Assembly (NCBI GenBank): GCA_965214085.1
Contig: OZ243937.1
Coordinates: 868,001 to 932,000 of the forward strand
Source of the DNA: UBA6055 sp965214085
Lineage (GTDB): Bacteria > Chloroflexota > Anaerolineae > Aggregatilineales > Phototrophicaceae
Reading direction: 5' to 3'
DNA length: 64,000 nt
Shown here: piece by piece, positions 18,253-27,346 of the stretch
How positions within the stretch are numbered: position 1 is the stretch's first letter
How the letters are laid out: every line of letters starts with the position of its first letter
Position numbers and translations under genes: made by a program
Notes under the pieces: model-generated
Databases searched by the model: none
What the model saw: the letters and a program-made list of their open reading frames with translations, nothing else
What the model was told of the DNA's origin: nothing

Positions 18253-19680
18253 TTAATTTTGTAATTCAATCGCATAGGCGCAGACATGGTCGCAAGGCGG
18301 CTGCGCTGGCACGGACAGGCGCAAGCCTTCGTCTTCCTGCGTCCAGCTGATCGCCTCGTCCGCGCCCAACATGCGCACGCCGGCTATGTCCACTGCTCCG
18401 CTGCCCAGCGCCTTAATCAGCGCTTGACCTTGCGGATAGGCCAGCAGGAAGGCGTAGAGCGTATTGCCTTTCTGCGTGAAGCGGATGTCGGCAGCGGTGA
18501 AGGCCTCGCGCGCCGTGTCGGTGAAGGCGCCTTCGGGCACGGGCGTGGGCCCCTCGCCGAAGACTTGCCAGGGCCGCGTCTCGTAGATGCCCTCGCCATT
18601 GACCTGCAGCCAGCGGCCGATTTCGCGCAGCATCTCCTGCTCGGTTTCAGGGATTGTGCCATCGGCGCGGGGGCCCACATTCAGCAGCAGCGCGCCATTC
18701 TTGCTGACGATATCGACCAGATCGGCGATGATGTCGCCGGCCGTCTTGTAGTCGTGATCGCGGATATAACCCCAGGAATTCTTCGAGACCGAGGTATCGT
18801 TCTGCCAGAAGAATTTGCGCACATCGCTGAGCTGGCCGCGCTCGATGTCGAAGACAGCCACGCCCTCAGGATAAGAATCGTACTTGTGGTTGATGGCCAC
18901 GCCCTTGCCCCATTCCTCGCCGCGATTGTAATAATAGGCGGCGAAGCGCTGCAGATACGGCTCGAAGACGACTTGCTCGATCCACCAATCGAACCAGACA
19001 ACCTGCGGCTGATATTTGTCCACCAGCTCACAGCAGCGCGCCAGCCAATCTTCCAGGAATTTGGCGTCCGGGCGCGGCGTCCAATCTTTCTGTTTCCATT
19101 CGGCGCGATTAGTCTTGTCTTTGGAAGCCTCGACCGCGGGACCGTACAAGCCGTCGTTGGCCGCATCCTGCACATCGGAGGGGAAGCCGCGTCCCCCGTC
19201 AAAGAACCACCAATGCTCGGCGCGGTGCGACGAAACGGCGAAGACCATATCTTGCTCGCGCACGGCATCGGCCAGCTCGCCGCAGATATCGCGCTTCGGT
19301 CCCATCTTGGCGGCGCACCACCCGGTCAAATCGCTGTCGTACATGGGGAAGCCGTCATGGTGCTCGGCCACTGGCATGATGAAGCGAGCGCCGGCGTCCT
19401 TGAAGAGCTGCGCCCATTCCGCGGCGTCGAACTTCTCGGCCGTCAGCATCGGGATGAAGTCTTTGTAGCCGAAGTCCTCGTGCTCGCCCCAAGTCTCCCG
19501 GTGATGTTCAAAAGCCGGGTCGTCTTTTAAGTACATGCGCCGCGGATACCATTCGTTGCCGAAGGCGGGCACACAGTAGGGTCCCCAGTGGATGAATATG
19601 CCGAACTTGGCGTCTTGATACCATTGGGGAATCTCATACTGCTTGAGGGATTCCCAAGTGGGTTCGTATTTTCTTGCCAT
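18253..19680 (-). CDS. GH29 alpha-L-fucosidase 2
   Basis: A 475-residue GH29 enzyme. It opens with TWESLKQYEIPQWYQDAKFG, an N-terminal pattern shared with copies 3 and 4. It carries FIHWG at 29-33, AEHHDGF at 105-111 and the probable nucleophile Asp231 in VVWFDWW. The C-terminal beta-sandwich is present. There is no signal peptide. The start has CAGGAG upstream. It is the first gene of a two-fucosidase operon. The last codons and stop abut a repeat fragment (CTCTGTGCCTCTGTGG) in the gap to fucosidase 1. Confidence 0.93.
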   Translation of the reverse strand: MARKYEPTWESLKQYEIPQWYQDAKFGIFIHWGPYCVPAFGNEWYPRRMYLKDDPAFEHHRETWGEHEDFGYKDFIPMLTAEKFDAAEWAQLFKDAGARFIMPVAEHHDGFPMYDSDLTGWCAAKMGPKRDICGELADAVREQDMVFAVSSHRAEHWWFFDGGRGFPSDVQDAANDGLYGPAVEASKDKTNRAEWKQKDWTPRPDAKFLEDWLARCCELVDKYQPQVVWFDWWIEQVVFEPYLQRFAAYYYNRGEEWGKGVAINHKYDSYPEGVAVFDIERGQLSDVRKFFWQNDTSVSKNSWGYIRDHDYKTAGDIIADLVDIVSKNGALLLNVGPRADGTIPETEQEMLREIGRWLQVNGEGIYETRPWQVFGEGPTPVPEGAFTDTAREAFTAADIRFTQKGNTLYAFLLAYPQGQALIKALGSGAVDIAGVRMLGADEAISWTQEDEGLRLSVPAQPPCDHVCAYAIELQN

Positions 19681-19704
19681 TTTCCGCTCCTGTGCTTTTT
19701 TCCC

Positions 19705-19710
19705 AGTATA
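19705..19710 (-). promoter_or_regulatory. Candidate -10 (TATACT) for the fucosidase 2-1 operon
   Basis: Read on the minus strand, GCTATACTGGG lies 24 bp before the ATG, with a Shine-Dalgarno AGGAG in between. The -35 is weak. TATACT is the same -10 form seen at the tRNA-Ser promoter. Confidence 0.4.
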
Positions 19711-19751
19711 GCTAGGGGCTGGCTTTCAAGCTAGGGAACGGACTTTGTGGA

Positions 19752-19925
19752 CAGGGAAATCGCTTCAACTGATTTCTCGTCACAGAGGCGCAGAAATAAG
19801 TGCAAGTAGGGGCGACCAATCTGGTCGCCCTCTACCGCTGCAACTAGTGGTTTCGGGCTGTCGCCCCTACATTTTGTGATTTTAGGTGGCGAACGATGCA
19901 CAGTGATTTTGCCGCGATTGCCTTG
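19752..19925. mobile_element. MITE-like element, short copy with nested palindrome
   Basis: A 174 bp element with diverged ends (CAGGGAAATCGCTTCAA and the reverse complement of CAAGGCAATCGCGGCAAAA). Its interior is replaced by two GTAGGGGCGAC-type hairpins (about 19808-19873). It fills most of the 19681-19967 gap. Flanks share only CTTTG, so any duplication has decayed. Confidence 0.6.
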
Positions 19926-19967
19926 GCTTTGCGCGCCGGCCCTGCTTATTCACCACCTGGACGAGCA

Positions 19968-20765
19968 TCAGTCGAACGCGCATTCGCGACTATAGCAATG
20001 CGGCTGACTTCTCCAGATCGCGCCGTAGGGGTGGTGCCGCCTCCGGCCAATGTAGTATGTGTTGTCATCGTCGACTATCGTCATCGTATGCGTGCCGATA
20101 ACCGCGCTGCCGCGCCCCAAAATATTGATGGTCTCGGTTGTGTTGCCGTCGCGGGCGAAATTCGGTACGCCCCGTAGCCTAAGCGACGCCTTTTTGCTAG
20201 CGCCCGCTTCGTCTGGATTGAAAATAGTGATCGTCTGGCTCCCGGTCCCTTGTAATTCCATGCGCGAACTGGGCATCAACTGAGCCTGGTATTCAACCCC
20301 AGCTTCGAAATTATTGATGGAAACCCACAGCTGCGTATATTCGTGAGTTCTGTTAGACCGACTACTTTCGCCCCCATCGTCCCGGAACTCGCAGTAGTGC
20401 CGGTCGTATCTGTTCGCATTGAGAAAGGCAATCACTCTTTGATACCATGCCGCCACTGATTCATTGCCACCTCTTGTCGGTATCTCCATTGCCTTTTCGG
20501 GGCAGTTGCCGACTTGCTGGGCCACCAGCCCGCCTTCCGGCAGGCTTGTCGGGCCGGCGACCGTGGCCGTGGTTGCGCTTTGCGCCTGCGCGGGCAAAGC
20601 CAAGACAAGCATCAGCGCCAAGGCGAGTGCTATGAAACTGTCTCTGGATCTATGGGATAACTGAGTGAAGATACCTGCGATAAATTCAAGGGCTGGAAAT
20701 CTCCTCCCCGCAAATGCGCCAGCGCCTGCCAGCGGAGAGGATTGCGTAAAGTCGCTTGTGCTCAT
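19968..20765 (-). CDS. Secreted protein of unknown function with Calx-beta-like C-terminus, possibly truncated
   Basis: The protein has 265 residues from the ATG at 20765, which has GGAGA 6 bases upstream. The open frame continues upstream into repeat sequence that is unlikely to be coding. A long N-terminal region with the hydrophobic stretch DSFIALALALMLVLALPAQA (about 47-66) looks like a signal peptide with an extended n-region. Then follow SLPEGG, a Cys-containing segment with NRYDRHYCEF, and a beta-rich stretch ending in THTMTIVDDD, which resembles the end of a Calx-beta domain. After this the sequence turns basic and Cys-rich for the last 30 residues, which looks like a frame change or decay. 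A MITE-like element ends 42 bp downstream. Confidence 0.65.
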   Translation of the reverse strand: MSTSDFTQSSPLAGAGAFAGRRFPALEFIAGIFTQLSHRSRDSFIALALALMLVLALPAQAQSATTATVAGPTSLPEGGLVAQQVGNCPEKAMEIPTRGGNESVAAWYQRVIAFLNANRYDRHYCEFRDDGGESSRSNRTHEYTQLWVSINNFEAGVEYQAQLMPSSRMELQGTGSQTITIFNPDEAGASKKASLRLRGVPNFARDGNTTETINILGRGSAVIGTHTMTIVDDDNTYYIGRRRHHPYGAIWRSQPHCYSRECAFD

Positions 20766-20829
20766 ATTTGATCTCCTATATTGTCGATGCGCTACATCAT
20801 ACCACAGCACAAATGGATTCAGAGCAATC

Positions 20830-21022
20830 CAGGGCAATCGCTTCAAAATCATTTTGCGTCGTCCGCCACCTAAAATTACAAACTGTAGGGGCGACATTGG
20901 GTCGCGTAGATACTGACCGTCAATCGCCCCTACATTGCCTCCATTTTCTACCAGATATAGAATTAATCCTCTGTGCCCTCTGTGCCTCTGTGGTGAATAA
21001 TATTTTTGAAGCGATTGCCCTG
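20830..21022. mobile_element. MITE-like element, short copy with nested palindrome
   Basis: A 193 bp element with ends CAGGGCAATCGCTTCAAAAT and the reverse complement of CAGGGCAATCGCTTCAAAAA. Both ends carry the same CTTC variant of the usual CATC, so they match each other better than the consensus. The interior holds a TGTAGGGGCGAC ... CGCCCCTACA hairpin pair (about 20884-20936) and CTCTGTG units on the right. No target duplication is seen. Confidence 0.75.
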
Positions 21023-21040
21023 CTCCCAACATGGCGAGTC

Positions 21041-21069
21041 TGGCAACGGCGGCGGCTTCCGCCTATACT
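21041..21069 (+). promoter_or_regulatory. Candidate promoter of the aldo/keto reductase
   Basis: TGGCAA (21041-21046) and TATACT (21064-21069) are 17 bp apart, 37 bp before the ATG. GGGAGG serves as the ribosome-binding site. Confidence 0.4.
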
Positions 21070-21106
21070 CATGGCAATTCTCGCCACACATATTGGGAGG
21101 ATCAAC

Positions 21107-22150
21107 ATGCAGCCAATCCCCTTCGGCAATACCGGACTATTGACGCCGCCGCTCGTCTTCGGCTCGACCGCCCTCGGCAATCTCTTCCGCGAGTTTTCAT
21201 ACGAATCCAAGCTGGAGACCATGCGCGCTATCTTTGAGCATCTGCCCAAGCCAGTCGTCATCGATTCGGCGGGCAAGTATGGCGCGGGCTTGGCGCTGGA
21301 AGTGATGGGCGATTGCCTGCGCGAGCTGGGCGTTGCCGATGACGAGGTCATCATCAGCAATAAACTGGCTTGGCTGCGCGCGCCCTTGACCACGCCAGAG
21401 CCGACCTTTGAGCCCGGCGCCTGGTTTGGCCTGCAGCACGATGCCCGGCAAGACATCAGTTATACGGGCATCCGCATGTGCTTCGAACAAGGGCTGGAAT
21501 TGCTGGGCGGCGACTACAGTACGCAGTTAGTATCCGTGCATGACCCGGACGAGTATCTCGATGCCGCTGCCTCCCCGGCCGACCGCGAGCGCCGCTTTGA
21601 TGACATCCTGGGGGCTTACGCCGCGCTGGACGAAATCAAGGCGCAAGGGCAGGCAAAGGGCATCGGCGTCGGCGCCAAGAACTGGAAGTCGATCCAGGAA
21701 ATTGACGCCCAGGTTAAGTTGGACTGGGTCATGTTCGCCAATAGCTACACGCTTTATTCGCATCCGGCCGATTTATTGGCGTTTATGGATTCGCTGCATG
21801 AAAAGGGCGTGGCTATCATCAACTCGGCGGTCTTCAACGCCGGCTTTTTGACCGGCGGCGAATTTTTTAACTATGTCAAGCTCGACCCGTCCAATCCAGA
21901 ACATCAGGGGAAGTTTACTTGGCGGGAGAAGTTTTTCGCCCTCTGCGCGCAGCATGGGCAGACGCCGGCCGAGGTCTGCATCCAGTTCGGCAAGTCGCAT
22001 CCGGGCATCGCGGCGCTGGCGTTGAGCACCAGCAAACCACAGCGCGTCAAGACCAATGTCGCGGCGATGTCTGTGCAAGTGCCGGCGGCCTTCTGGGATG
22101 TGCTCAAGGAAGAAGGCTTGCTCGCGGCGGATCATCCGTATATTGCTTAG
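21107..22150 (+). CDS. Aldo/keto reductase, L-fucose (D-threo-aldose) dehydrogenase type
   Basis: A 347-residue protein from the ATG at 21107, preceded by GGGAGG. The long open frame upstream covers repeat sequence and is not coding. The aldo/keto reductase tetrad is visible as Asp53, Tyr58, Lys86 and His145 (in SVHDPDEY). The opening IPFGNTGLLTPPLVFGSTALGNL and overall length match the branch that contains L-fucose dehydrogenase and pyridoxal 4-dehydrogenase, which oxidise L-fucose to L-fuconolactone with NAD(P)+. Its position between fucosidases and a sulfatase favours fucose as substrate. That assignment is inference from family and context. Confidence 0.85.
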   Translation: MQPIPFGNTGLLTPPLVFGSTALGNLFREFSYESKLETMRAIFEHLPKPVVIDSAGKYGAGLALEVMGDCLRELGVADDEVIISNKLAWLRAPLTTPEPTFEPGAWFGLQHDARQDISYTGIRMCFEQGLELLGGDYSTQLVSVHDPDEYLDAAASPADRERRFDDILGAYAALDEIKAQGQAKGIGVGAKNWKSIQEIDAQVKLDWVMFANSYTLYSHPADLLAFMDSLHEKGVAIINSAVFNAGFLTGGEFFNYVKLDPSNPEHQGKFTWREKFFALCAQHGQTPAEVCIQFGKSHPGIAALALSTSKPQRVKTNVAAMSVQVPAAFWDVLKEEGLLAADHPYIA

Positions 22151-22162
22151 CTCTCGATGAAT

Positions 22163-22220
22163 TACTCGGTGTCCTCGGTGTACTCGGTGGCAAAAGACAA
22201 TCTCTGTGCCTCTGTGGCAA
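22163..22220. repeat. CTCGGTG/CTCTGTG repeat fragment
   Basis: The sequence GTGTCCTCGGTGTACTCGGTGG followed by CTCTGTGCCTCTGTGG matches the right-hand part of the 61101-61281 element. It lies between the reductase stop and the sulfatase start. Confidence 0.5.
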
Positions 22221-22240
22221 ATTCAACTAAAGGAATCGCC

Positions 22241-23662
22241 ATGCCAAGCGAAGCCCCAAACATCCTCTTCATCATGTCCGATGACCATGCCTCCCACGCC
22301 ATGAGCTGCTACGGCAGCCGCATCAACGAAACACCCAACCTCGACCGCATCGCGAATGAAGGCCTGCGTTTTGACAACTGCTTCTGCACCAATTCGATAT
22401 GCACGCCCAGCCGCGCCGCTATCCTTACGGGGACCTATAATCATATCAACGGCGTTACCACGCTGAGCACCCACATGGATAACCGCCTGCCGACCTTCGT
22501 CAAAGATTTACAAGCCAGCGGCTACCAAACGGGCATGTTTGGCAAGTGGCACCTGGGGCAGGGACCGGCGCATGAGCCGACCGGCTTCGACGACTGGGCG
22601 GTGCTGCCCGGGCAGGGGCTGTATCACAACCCGACCTTTATCTTTCCCAGCGAAGACGGCTCAGAACGGCGGTCGGTCAAAGGCTATGTGACCGACTTGA
22701 TAACCGATATGAGTCTCGACTTCCTGCGCTCGCGGGATCCGGAGCGCCCTTTCTTCCTGATGTGCCACCACAAGGCGCCGCACCGCCACTGGGAGCCGGA
22801 CGAAAAACACGCCGATATGTACCTCAACGAAGACATTCCCGAGCCGGAGACGCTCTACGACGATTACGCCAACCGCGCCTCAGCCGCCGAAGCCGCCGAG
22901 ATGCGCATGGGCGTTCACCACAGTCCGCTTGATCTCAAGGCGGAAATCCCGCGTGACCTGCCGGAAATGGAACTGCGCAAATGGGCTTACCAGCGCTATA
23001 TCAAGGACTATCTGCGCGTGGTGGCGAGCATCGACGACAATGTCGGCCGCCTGCTCGATTACCTGGACGCCGAGAGCCTGACTGAAAATACCGTAGTCGT
23101 CTACACTTCGGATCAGGGCTTTTTCCTGGGCGATCACGGCTGGTACGACAAGCGCTTCATGTACGAAGAATCGCTGCGCATGCCCTATATCATGCGCTAT
23201 CCCAAGGGCATCGCCGCCGGGGGCGTCAATGAGGACATGATCCTCAATGTTGATTTCGCGCCGACCTACCTGGAACTCGCCGGATTATCAGCGACCGATG
23301 CCATGCAGGGGCGCAGCTTCGCCTCGTTGCTGCGCGGTGAAACACCCGAAGATTGGCGCGACAGCATGTACTATCGCTATTGGATGCACAAGACACACCA
23401 TAACGTCTACGCGCATTATGGCGTACGCACCATGCGCTACAAGCTGATTTATTATTACGCCGACGCCTTGGGGACCGAAGGCAGCATTGAAGGAACGTAT
23501 GAGCCGGAATGGGAACTCTTCGACCTGGAAGCCGACCCCTACGAGTTGAACAACATCGTCGCGGACCCGGCTTATGCCGATCTCGTGGTCGAGCTAAAGT
23601 CGGAGCTGCACCGCTTGCAAGCGGAAGTCGGCGACCAGCGTTACCACCTCGATGTGGAATAG
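22241..23662 (+). CDS. Sulfatase 1 (formylglycine type)
   Basis: The protein has 473 residues from the ATG at 22241, with AAAGGA upstream. The 28 extra N-terminal residues of the open frame are repeat-derived. Metal ligands start with Asp14/Asp15 (IMSDDH). The formylglycine motif is C54-T-P-S-R58 followed by AAILTG, so a maturation enzyme outside this window is needed. Later motifs are GKWHLG and YTSDQGFFLGDHGWYDKRF. No signal peptide is seen. It removes sulfate esters, and in this context probably from sulfated fuco-oligosaccharides. Its 3' end overlaps the convergent kinase-like gene by 22 bp. Confidence 0.93.
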   Translation: MPSEAPNILFIMSDDHASHAMSCYGSRINETPNLDRIANEGLRFDNCFCTNSICTPSRAAILTGTYNHINGVTTLSTHMDNRLPTFVKDLQASGYQTGMFGKWHLGQGPAHEPTGFDDWAVLPGQGLYHNPTFIFPSEDGSERRSVKGYVTDLITDMSLDFLRSRDPERPFFLMCHHKAPHRHWEPDEKHADMYLNEDIPEPETLYDDYANRASAAEAAEMRMGVHHSPLDLKAEIPRDLPEMELRKWAYQRYIKDYLRVVASIDDNVGRLLDYLDAESLTENTVVVYTSDQGFFLGDHGWYDKRFMYEESLRMPYIMRYPKGIAAGGVNEDMILNVDFAPTYLELAGLSATDAMQGRSFASLLRGETPEDWRDSMYYRYWMHKTHHNVYAHYGVRTMRYKLIYYYADALGTEGSIEGTYEPEWELFDLEADPYELNNIVADPAYADLVVELKSELHRLQAEVGDQRYHLDVE

Positions 23663-24606
23663 TCGACGGCCAGCAGCAGTTCTTTGGCCCCCGCGATAAA
23701 GCGGCGGAACCCCGCTTCCATATAGGGATGCGCGAACCAGTCTTCCGGATCTGTCATAGGGCGGGCGGATGCCGCCAATTCAAACAGCGCAAGATCTCGC
23801 CGCGACAGCGACCAGCCGGCCGCCGCCTCGTATTCGCGCAGGAAGACATCGGCCGCTTCCGCTTCGCCCTCGATGAAATAGCCCATGCGCGCGTAAGCTA
23901 CATCAGCCGCGGGATGTCCATAGCCGGCTTCTTCCCAATCCAGCACAGTCGCGATCTCATCGCCGCGCCATAGGATGTTGCCCGACCAGTAATCAGTATG
24001 GGCGAAGCGCTGCTCGACCGGCTCCCAGCGTCCCCAGCGGTCATTCAGCAGATGCCAGACGACCTCGCCGTCCGGGTCGGCGCGCATATAGTCCGGCACA
24101 CGGCCGCCCTTGAGGAACCAGGCGACTTCCACATCGTCGTCCATGAGATAACGCTTGTCGGATTCGCCGAAGGGCGTCTGATGGATGCGCGCCAGCATAC
24201 GCGCTGCCTTAGTCGCCATCCGCCCCCAGCGTTTCGCCTCTGCCGGCAGCTCAATCGGGGCGCCCGGCACATATTCGGTGACGATGCCCGGCAAGCCCAG
24301 CAACGAGCCATCGGCATCCAGCAGCAGCGGCGGCGGCACGGGAACGCCTTGACCGTGCAGCATTTCCAGCGCGTGGAATTCGCAGCTGTGTTTATCGTGG
24401 CCGTCTTCGTAATTGGCCGGGTTGTAGCGCCGGATGACGATATTCCGCGCCTGCCCGCTTTTGCCCTCGGCAGCGACCAGATGGGTAAAGTTGCTGAAGG
24501 TGCTCGGCAAGTCATGCACGCCGAACTGCGCCTCGCTTAAGCCCAGCGCGTCCAGCACCGCCACGATGGCCGCTGTGGAAGGCATTCCGCCCTGTGACCC
24601 GTTCAT
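23641..24606 (-). CDS. APH-family phosphotransferase
   Basis: A 321-residue protein of the aminoglycoside phosphotransferase/ACAD10-like kinase family. The catalytic loop is H203-T-D205 with Asn210 (HTDYWSGN) and the metal-binding Asp223 in VLDWE. Family members phosphorylate small molecules such as sugars, choline or antibiotics. Its start overlaps the stop of fucosidase 3 (ATGA), making it the last gene of the minus-strand fucosidase/MFS operon. A role in phosphorylating an imported sugar is possible. An antibiotic-resistance role is not supported by anything nearby. Confidence 0.87.
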   Translation of the reverse strand: MNGSQGGMPSTAAIVAVLDALGLSEAQFGVHDLPSTFSNFTHLVAAEGKSGQARNIVIRRYNPANYEDGHDKHSCEFHALEMLHGQGVPVPPPLLLDADGSLLGLPGIVTEYVPGAPIELPAEAKRWGRMATKAARMLARIHQTPFGESDKRYLMDDDVEVAWFLKGGRVPDYMRADPDGEVVWHLLNDRWGRWEPVEQRFAHTDYWSGNILWRGDEIATVLDWEEAGYGHPAADVAYARMGYFIEGEAEAADVFLREYEAAAGWSLSRRDLALFELAASARPMTDPEDWFAHPYMEAGFRRFIAGAKELLLAVDYSTSRW

Positions 24607-26054
24607 CGCAGCTCCACGCGCCAGGCGGCCGCCAATTCGGTCTTGAAGTCGACGCCGGTCGCGTCAATCGTCAAGCCCTCAGCCGACTGCGCCCATTGCA
24701 CCGGCTGGTCCGATTCCAGCAGCGACACGCGCGCAACCGCAACCGACTCGCTGAGCGCCGCAAATGTCACTGTCCGCTCGGGTATGCCCAGGGCCATGGC
24801 GTAGACGGTCTTGCCGTCTTTGGACTGGGTATAGCGCCGGTCATCGACATTGCAATTGTCGTATTCCCAGAATTTATGCCCGCGCCGCTCGACTATCAGC
24901 TTGTCTTCATCGCCCTCGGCGGGCGTGGTCCAGGGCACGGTATTGTAGATGGCTTGCCCATTCCAGCGCAGCCATTCGCCCATCCGCAGCAGCGGCTTAC
25001 GCTGCCCCTCGGGAATCGCGCCGTCGGGCTTGGGCGACAGCGACAGCATCATGGTGCCGCCGCGCGCGCTGCAGTCGATCAACTTGCTGAGCAGCGTATG
25101 ACCGCTGGCGTATTGCTGATTCTGCACCCAGCCCCAGGATTGGTCGCCAATGCGCATATCGTCGTTCCAGGGGCGCTCATAAACCGGCGGTCGGTCGCGC
25201 CCCTTCTCGAAGTTGATAACGCCGAAATCGGGGTGGAAGTTGTACTGCATGCTGACCGGAAGCTTATTGAGCACCAGCACCTCTTTGCCCCAGCCGCGCG
25301 CCTGATTCAGATAGTGGGCCAGGATCTGCAGGGCAGTGTCTTCGTAGCCGTCTTCGCGGAACTTGCCGCCGTCAAACCACATCATATCGGGCTGATACTT
25401 GTCGATGACCTCGCGCACTTTCAGCTGCCACTGCTCGAAGAAGTCTTCAAATTGGCTGGTCTGCCGCACCCAATAGAAATCGGCGAAGTCGGGATCAAAC
25501 AGTTCCCAGCCTTCCGCAATGCCGCGCTCGACAGCCGCCTTGTCAAAAGTCTGATCCCACTGGTTCCAGCCGGCCAGGAACCAGTTGAAGCCGCGAATGA
25601 TGTGAAATGGCGCGACCAGACGCAGGCCGCGTTGACGCAAGGCTGAGGCCAGCTCGCCGTAGAGATCGCGCTTGGGCCCCATCTTGCCGACATTCCAGCG
25701 GTAGACATCGCTGTCCCACAAGCCGAAGCCATCGTGATGCGCCAGCGAAAAGCCGGCGTAGCGCGCGCCGCTGCTGGCGAAGAGCTCGGCCCATTCCTGC
25801 GGGTCGTAGCGCTCGGCCGTGAAGCCGTCGATGAAGCGCGAATAGCCGTAATCCGCCGGCGACCCGAAACGCTCACGATGCTGCCGATAGATCTCGTGCG
25901 AGGGATCGTTCATCCACTTGCCGTACCATTCGTTGCCGAAGCCGGGCACGGAATAGATGCCCCAATGGGCGTACAAGCCAAATTTGCTGTCGCTGAACCA
26001 CTGCGGTACTTCGTGCTGGGTCAGCGATTCCCATGATGCCTGGTATGTCGTCAT
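24603..26054 (-). CDS. GH29 alpha-L-fucosidase 3
   Basis: The protein has 483 residues from the ATG at 26054, which overlaps the MFS stop codon (ATGA) and has GGGAG upstream. The longer frame upstream lies inside the MFS gene. It opens with SWESLTQHEVPQWFSDSKFG as in copy 2, then YAHWG, AHHDGFGLWDSD, and the probable nucleophile Asp228 in MMWFDGG. Tyr replaces Phe and Ala replaces Ile in the usual FIHWG. No signal peptide is present. It is clearly a close relative of fucosidase 2 (both have KMGPKRDxxGELA). Confidence 0.93.
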   Translation of the reverse strand: MTTYQASWESLTQHEVPQWFSDSKFGLYAHWGIYSVPGFGNEWYGKWMNDPSHEIYRQHRERFGSPADYGYSRFIDGFTAERYDPQEWAELFASSGARYAGFSLAHHDGFGLWDSDVYRWNVGKMGPKRDLYGELASALRQRGLRLVAPFHIIRGFNWFLAGWNQWDQTFDKAAVERGIAEGWELFDPDFADFYWVRQTSQFEDFFEQWQLKVREVIDKYQPDMMWFDGGKFREDGYEDTALQILAHYLNQARGWGKEVLVLNKLPVSMQYNFHPDFGVINFEKGRDRPPVYERPWNDDMRIGDQSWGWVQNQQYASGHTLLSKLIDCSARGGTMMLSLSPKPDGAIPEGQRKPLLRMGEWLRWNGQAIYNTVPWTTPAEGDEDKLIVERRGHKFWEYDNCNVDDRRYTQSKDGKTVYAMALGIPERTVTFAALSESVAVARVSLLESDQPVQWAQSAEGLTIDATGVDFKTELAAAWRVELR

Positions 26055-27346
26055 TCCATCTCCCGCCTGTTTTTCTCGTCTGATGCAGGCCTGGCCAGCC
26101 GGGGCTCTTTCACCCACCATAACAGCAGCGCCGCGCCGATGATGCCACAAAGCATGGACAGGACAAACAGCGTGCTGATGTCGAAGGTCGCTGCCATCCA
26201 ACCCGCCAGGATGGGACCCGCAAAGGTAAAGGGCGCTATCAGCGTGTTCGTCAAGCCGATGAAAGTAGGCTGCTCGGCGGGAGTGGCGAATTCCAGCACG
26301 ATATTGAAGTGTGAAACGACATCGCTCGATATGGCGCAGGCCAGGCAGAAGAAGGCCGGAATCAGGCCGAGTACGCTGGTCGCATTCAGCGCGAATACCG
26401 CCGCCAGCGCCATGCTCGCTGCCGAGATAACCAGATTGCGTTTGTGCCCCCAGCGGTCGCCCAGCCAGCCGAATGTCAAGCGCATCAACGCTTGCGAAGC
26501 AAAAAATATCGCATTGATGAGGCCAATGTCGGCGCCGCTCAGTTCAAAGCGCAAATTCGCCAGGATGATGAAGAAACTCACCGCCATCATGCTCAAGCGC
26601 AGCATGGCGTAACCCACCAGAAAACGGCGATAGTTGCTGTGCTCGCGCAGGACCGCTGGCAGCTGTTTCAAATAGCGCCGCAGCGGAACAGTCTGTTTGA
26701 TGTCGTCGCTTTCCGGCTCCCGCGTCAAGGACAGCGCAAACCAGGAAATCGCCAGCGGCAAGCCCGCGATCAAGAATAGCAGGGTGAAATTGCCCGGAAA
26801 ATCGACAGCGTCGAGAATGCGGCCGACGAAGTAAGCGCCGACCACGCCCATCAGCAGGCCGCCGCCATCCGCCAAGCCGAAGAATATGCCGCGCCGGCGA
26901 ACGGGAATGACCTTGCCGATCATGGTAAACCAGGCCGGTGTGACGAGGCCCCCGCCCAGAGCCGCGGCAGCGATGCCGATGAAAAATAGCGCCAAAGCCA
27001 GCCCGGGCGCCTCAACGGCGAAGAGCAGCAGCGCCAGGCCAATCAGCGGGTATGGCAAGCGCTGCAACGAGCCGCTCACCAGCAGGACAAAGGGCAATTT
27101 GCGTTTCAAGCCTTGAGCGTGATTGGCGACCAGCAGTTGCGGCAACAGGAAGGACAGGCTGAATATGGCGGAGATCATGCCGACGGCGATCTCGGAATCG
27201 GTCAAACGGCTGACCAGCAGCGGCATGATGGTCTCTTGCGAAACCAGGCTGATGGCCAGCGCATAAAACATATTGTCGAGAACATTGACCGTGAAATTCC
27301 AGCCGCGGTCCTTCTCGATGGCGACTTGCGCCGCGCCGTCCGTCAT
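26051..27346 (-). CDS. MFS transporter 1
   Basis: A 431-residue protein with about 12 hydrophobic helices and an opening WNFTVNVLDNMFYALAISLV in common with its neighbour. It has the loop GWLGDRWGHKRNL, a major-facilitator signature between helices. It lies between two fucosidases with 4 bp overlaps on both sides, so it is certainly co-expressed with them. It probably moves a fucose-containing sugar or fucose itself across the membrane. Direction and substrate are not determined by the sequence. Confidence 0.9.
   Translation of the reverse strand: MTDGAAQVAIEKDRGWNFTVNVLDNMFYALAISLVSQETIMPLLVSRLTDSEIAVGMISAIFSLSFLLPQLLVANHAQGLKRKLPFVLLVSGSLQRLPYPLIGLALLLFAVEAPGLALALFFIGIAAAALGGGLVTPAWFTMIGKVIPVRRRGIFFGLADGGGLLMGVVGAYFVGRILDAVDFPGNFTLLFLIAGLPLAISWFALSLTREPESDDIKQTVPLRRYLKQLPAVLREHSNYRRFLVGYAMLRLSMMAVSFFIILANLRFELSGADIGLINAIFFASQALMRLTFGWLGDRWGHKRNLVISAASMALAAVFALNATSVLGLIPAFFCLACAISSDVVSHFNIVLEFATPAEQPTFIGLTNTLIAPFTFAGPILAGWMAATFDISTLFVLSMLCGIIGAALLLWWVKEPRLARPASDEKNRREME

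Noticed and set aside
20766..21106. N-terminal extensions of the secreted protein and the aldo/keto reductase into the gap
   Set aside because: Both would translate MITE-like and CACAGAG repeat sequence. The internal starts have good ribosome-binding sites.
23641..24606. APH-family kinase as an antibiotic-resistance gene
   Set aside because: It is the last gene of a sugar operon, with no mobile or resistance context, and the family has many other substrates.
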